Below, piece after piece: positions 5,154-5,693 of a stretch of 5,693 bases of DNA. The position numbers were made by a program, and so were the translations under genes. Below the pieces are notes generated by a model, which was not told the DNA's origin, did no database searches, and was given only the letters and a program-made list of their open reading frames with translations. Numbering within the stretch: the first letter of the stretch is position 1; the number at the start of each line of letters is the position of its first letter. Source of the DNA: Bacteriovorax stolpii (GTDB taxonomy: Bacteria; Bdellovibrionota; Bacteriovoracia; Bacteriovoracales; Bacteriovoracaceae); contig CAMAYW010000180.1 in assembly GCA_945862475.1 (NCBI GenBank), positions 1 through 5,693 on the forward strand, written 5' to 3'.

Positions 5154-5693
5154 ATGAACAATAAAGAACTTTTTGAAAAATCTCTAAAGTATGTCCCTGG
5201 TGGAGTTCACTCCCCAGTAAGATCCTTTAAAGGTCTCCATACCACACCACGTTTTATCAATCGTGGAAAAGGTGCAAAAATCTGGGATGAAGAAGGAAAA
5301 GAATTTATTGATTTTTGTATGAGTTTTGGACCACTCATTCATGGCCACCAAGACCCGGAAATCAAAGAGGCGATTATTAAAGCGCTTGAAAACGGTTGGA
5401 CTTTCGGAGCTTGCGAAAAATACTCACTCGAATTGGCAGAATATTTAGTAAACAACATTTCATTTATTGAGCAAATACGGTTCATGAATTCAGGAACTGA
5501 GGCCGTTATGACGGCTGTTCGACTGGCCAGAGGGATCACTGGAAGATCAAAAATTATTAAATTCAACGGTTGCTATCATGGCCACCTTGATGCCATGTTA
5601 ATTAAAGCAGGCTCAGGACTTGCTGGTTCTGCCGAAGCTTCCTCCAAAGGTGTTACTGAAAGGCAGGCGGGAGATACTTTAATTTGTGAACTT
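5154..5693 (+). CDS. hemL: glutamate-1-semialdehyde 2,1-aminomutase (partial, C-terminus off the right edge)
   Basis: HemL is a cytoplasmic PLP/PMP-dependent class-III aminotransferase-fold enzyme that converts glutamate-1-semialdehyde to 5-aminolevulinate, the step right after HemA. The 180 residues in the window carry the family signatures: YVPGGVHSPVRSF (13-25), the DEEGKEFIDF strand (45-54), FGPLIHGH (58-65; usually WGPMILGH), TFGACEKYSLELAE (83-96), the cofactor phosphate-binding NSGTEA (112-117) and FNGCYHGHLD (137-146; usually FEGCYHGHxD). The Schiff-base lysine, near residue 270 in the family, lies beyond the edge. The start is clear from AAGGA at 6-nt spacing and from alignment with the family N-terminus. 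The gene is the third of the heme operon, one base after the hemC-hemD stop. Confidence 0.96.
   Translation, partial: MNNKELFEKSLKYVPGGVHSPVRSFKGLHTTPRFINRGKGAKIWDEEGKEFIDFCMSFGPLIHGHQDPEIKEAIIKALENGWTFGACEKYSLELAEYLVNNISFIEQIRFMNSGTEAVMTAVRLARGITGRSKIIKFNGCYHGHLDAMLIKAGSGLAGSAEASSKGVTERQAGDTLICEL

Noticed and set aside
5339..5566. Minus-strand open frame of 75 codons
   Set aside because: It is antisense to hemL where the NSGTEA motif and flanking conserved residues are encoded.

Overview
The window looks like a chromosomal housekeeping region of a moderately AT-rich, Gram-negative-type bacterium that makes heme by the C5 (glutamyl-tRNA) route. Divergent, compact heme proteins beside a Na+/phosphate symporter of the NptA type would fit the Bdellovibrionota or a relative (the Bacteriovorax/Bdellovibrio side). 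That placement is a guess from general character, not from a marker gene. I see no mobile element, CRISPR array, tRNA, rRNA or defence system.

Layout. The left half is on the minus strand. A small membrane protein (2254-2505) is followed 20 nt later by a Na/Pi-cotransporter with a C-terminal PhoU-like domain (560-2233). That gene ends in a strong intrinsic terminator (522-556). A separate gene of the IMP dehydrogenase/GMP reductase family then starts at 440 and runs off the left edge. It has its own ribosome binding site and a candidate promoter. The right half is on the plus strand and is a tight heme operon: a short hemA-like glutamyl-tRNA reductase (2680-3612), a fused hemC-hemD gene (3617-5152) and hemL (5154 to the right edge). 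Gaps are 4 and 1 nt. The two halves diverge from a 174-nt spacer (2506-2679).

How the genes work together. HemA reduces glutamyl-tRNA to glutamate-1-semialdehyde. HemL isomerises this to 5-aminolevulinate. HemC joins four porphobilinogens into hydroxymethylbilane, and the HemD-like half would close it to uroporphyrinogen III. HemB, which makes porphobilinogen, is not in the window. The spacer carries a perfect match to the FNR/ANR-type box (TTGAT-N4-ATCAA), which suggests oxygen- or redox-linked control of one or both transcription units.

Points most worth a second look are the unusually short HemA, which lacks the C-terminal dimerisation domain and appears to carry Phe in place of the conserved catalytic-site His; the compact HemD domain fused to HemC; the perfect FNR-type box; the uncharacterised small membrane protein coupled to the transporter; and the CBS-less GuaB/GuaC-family protein.
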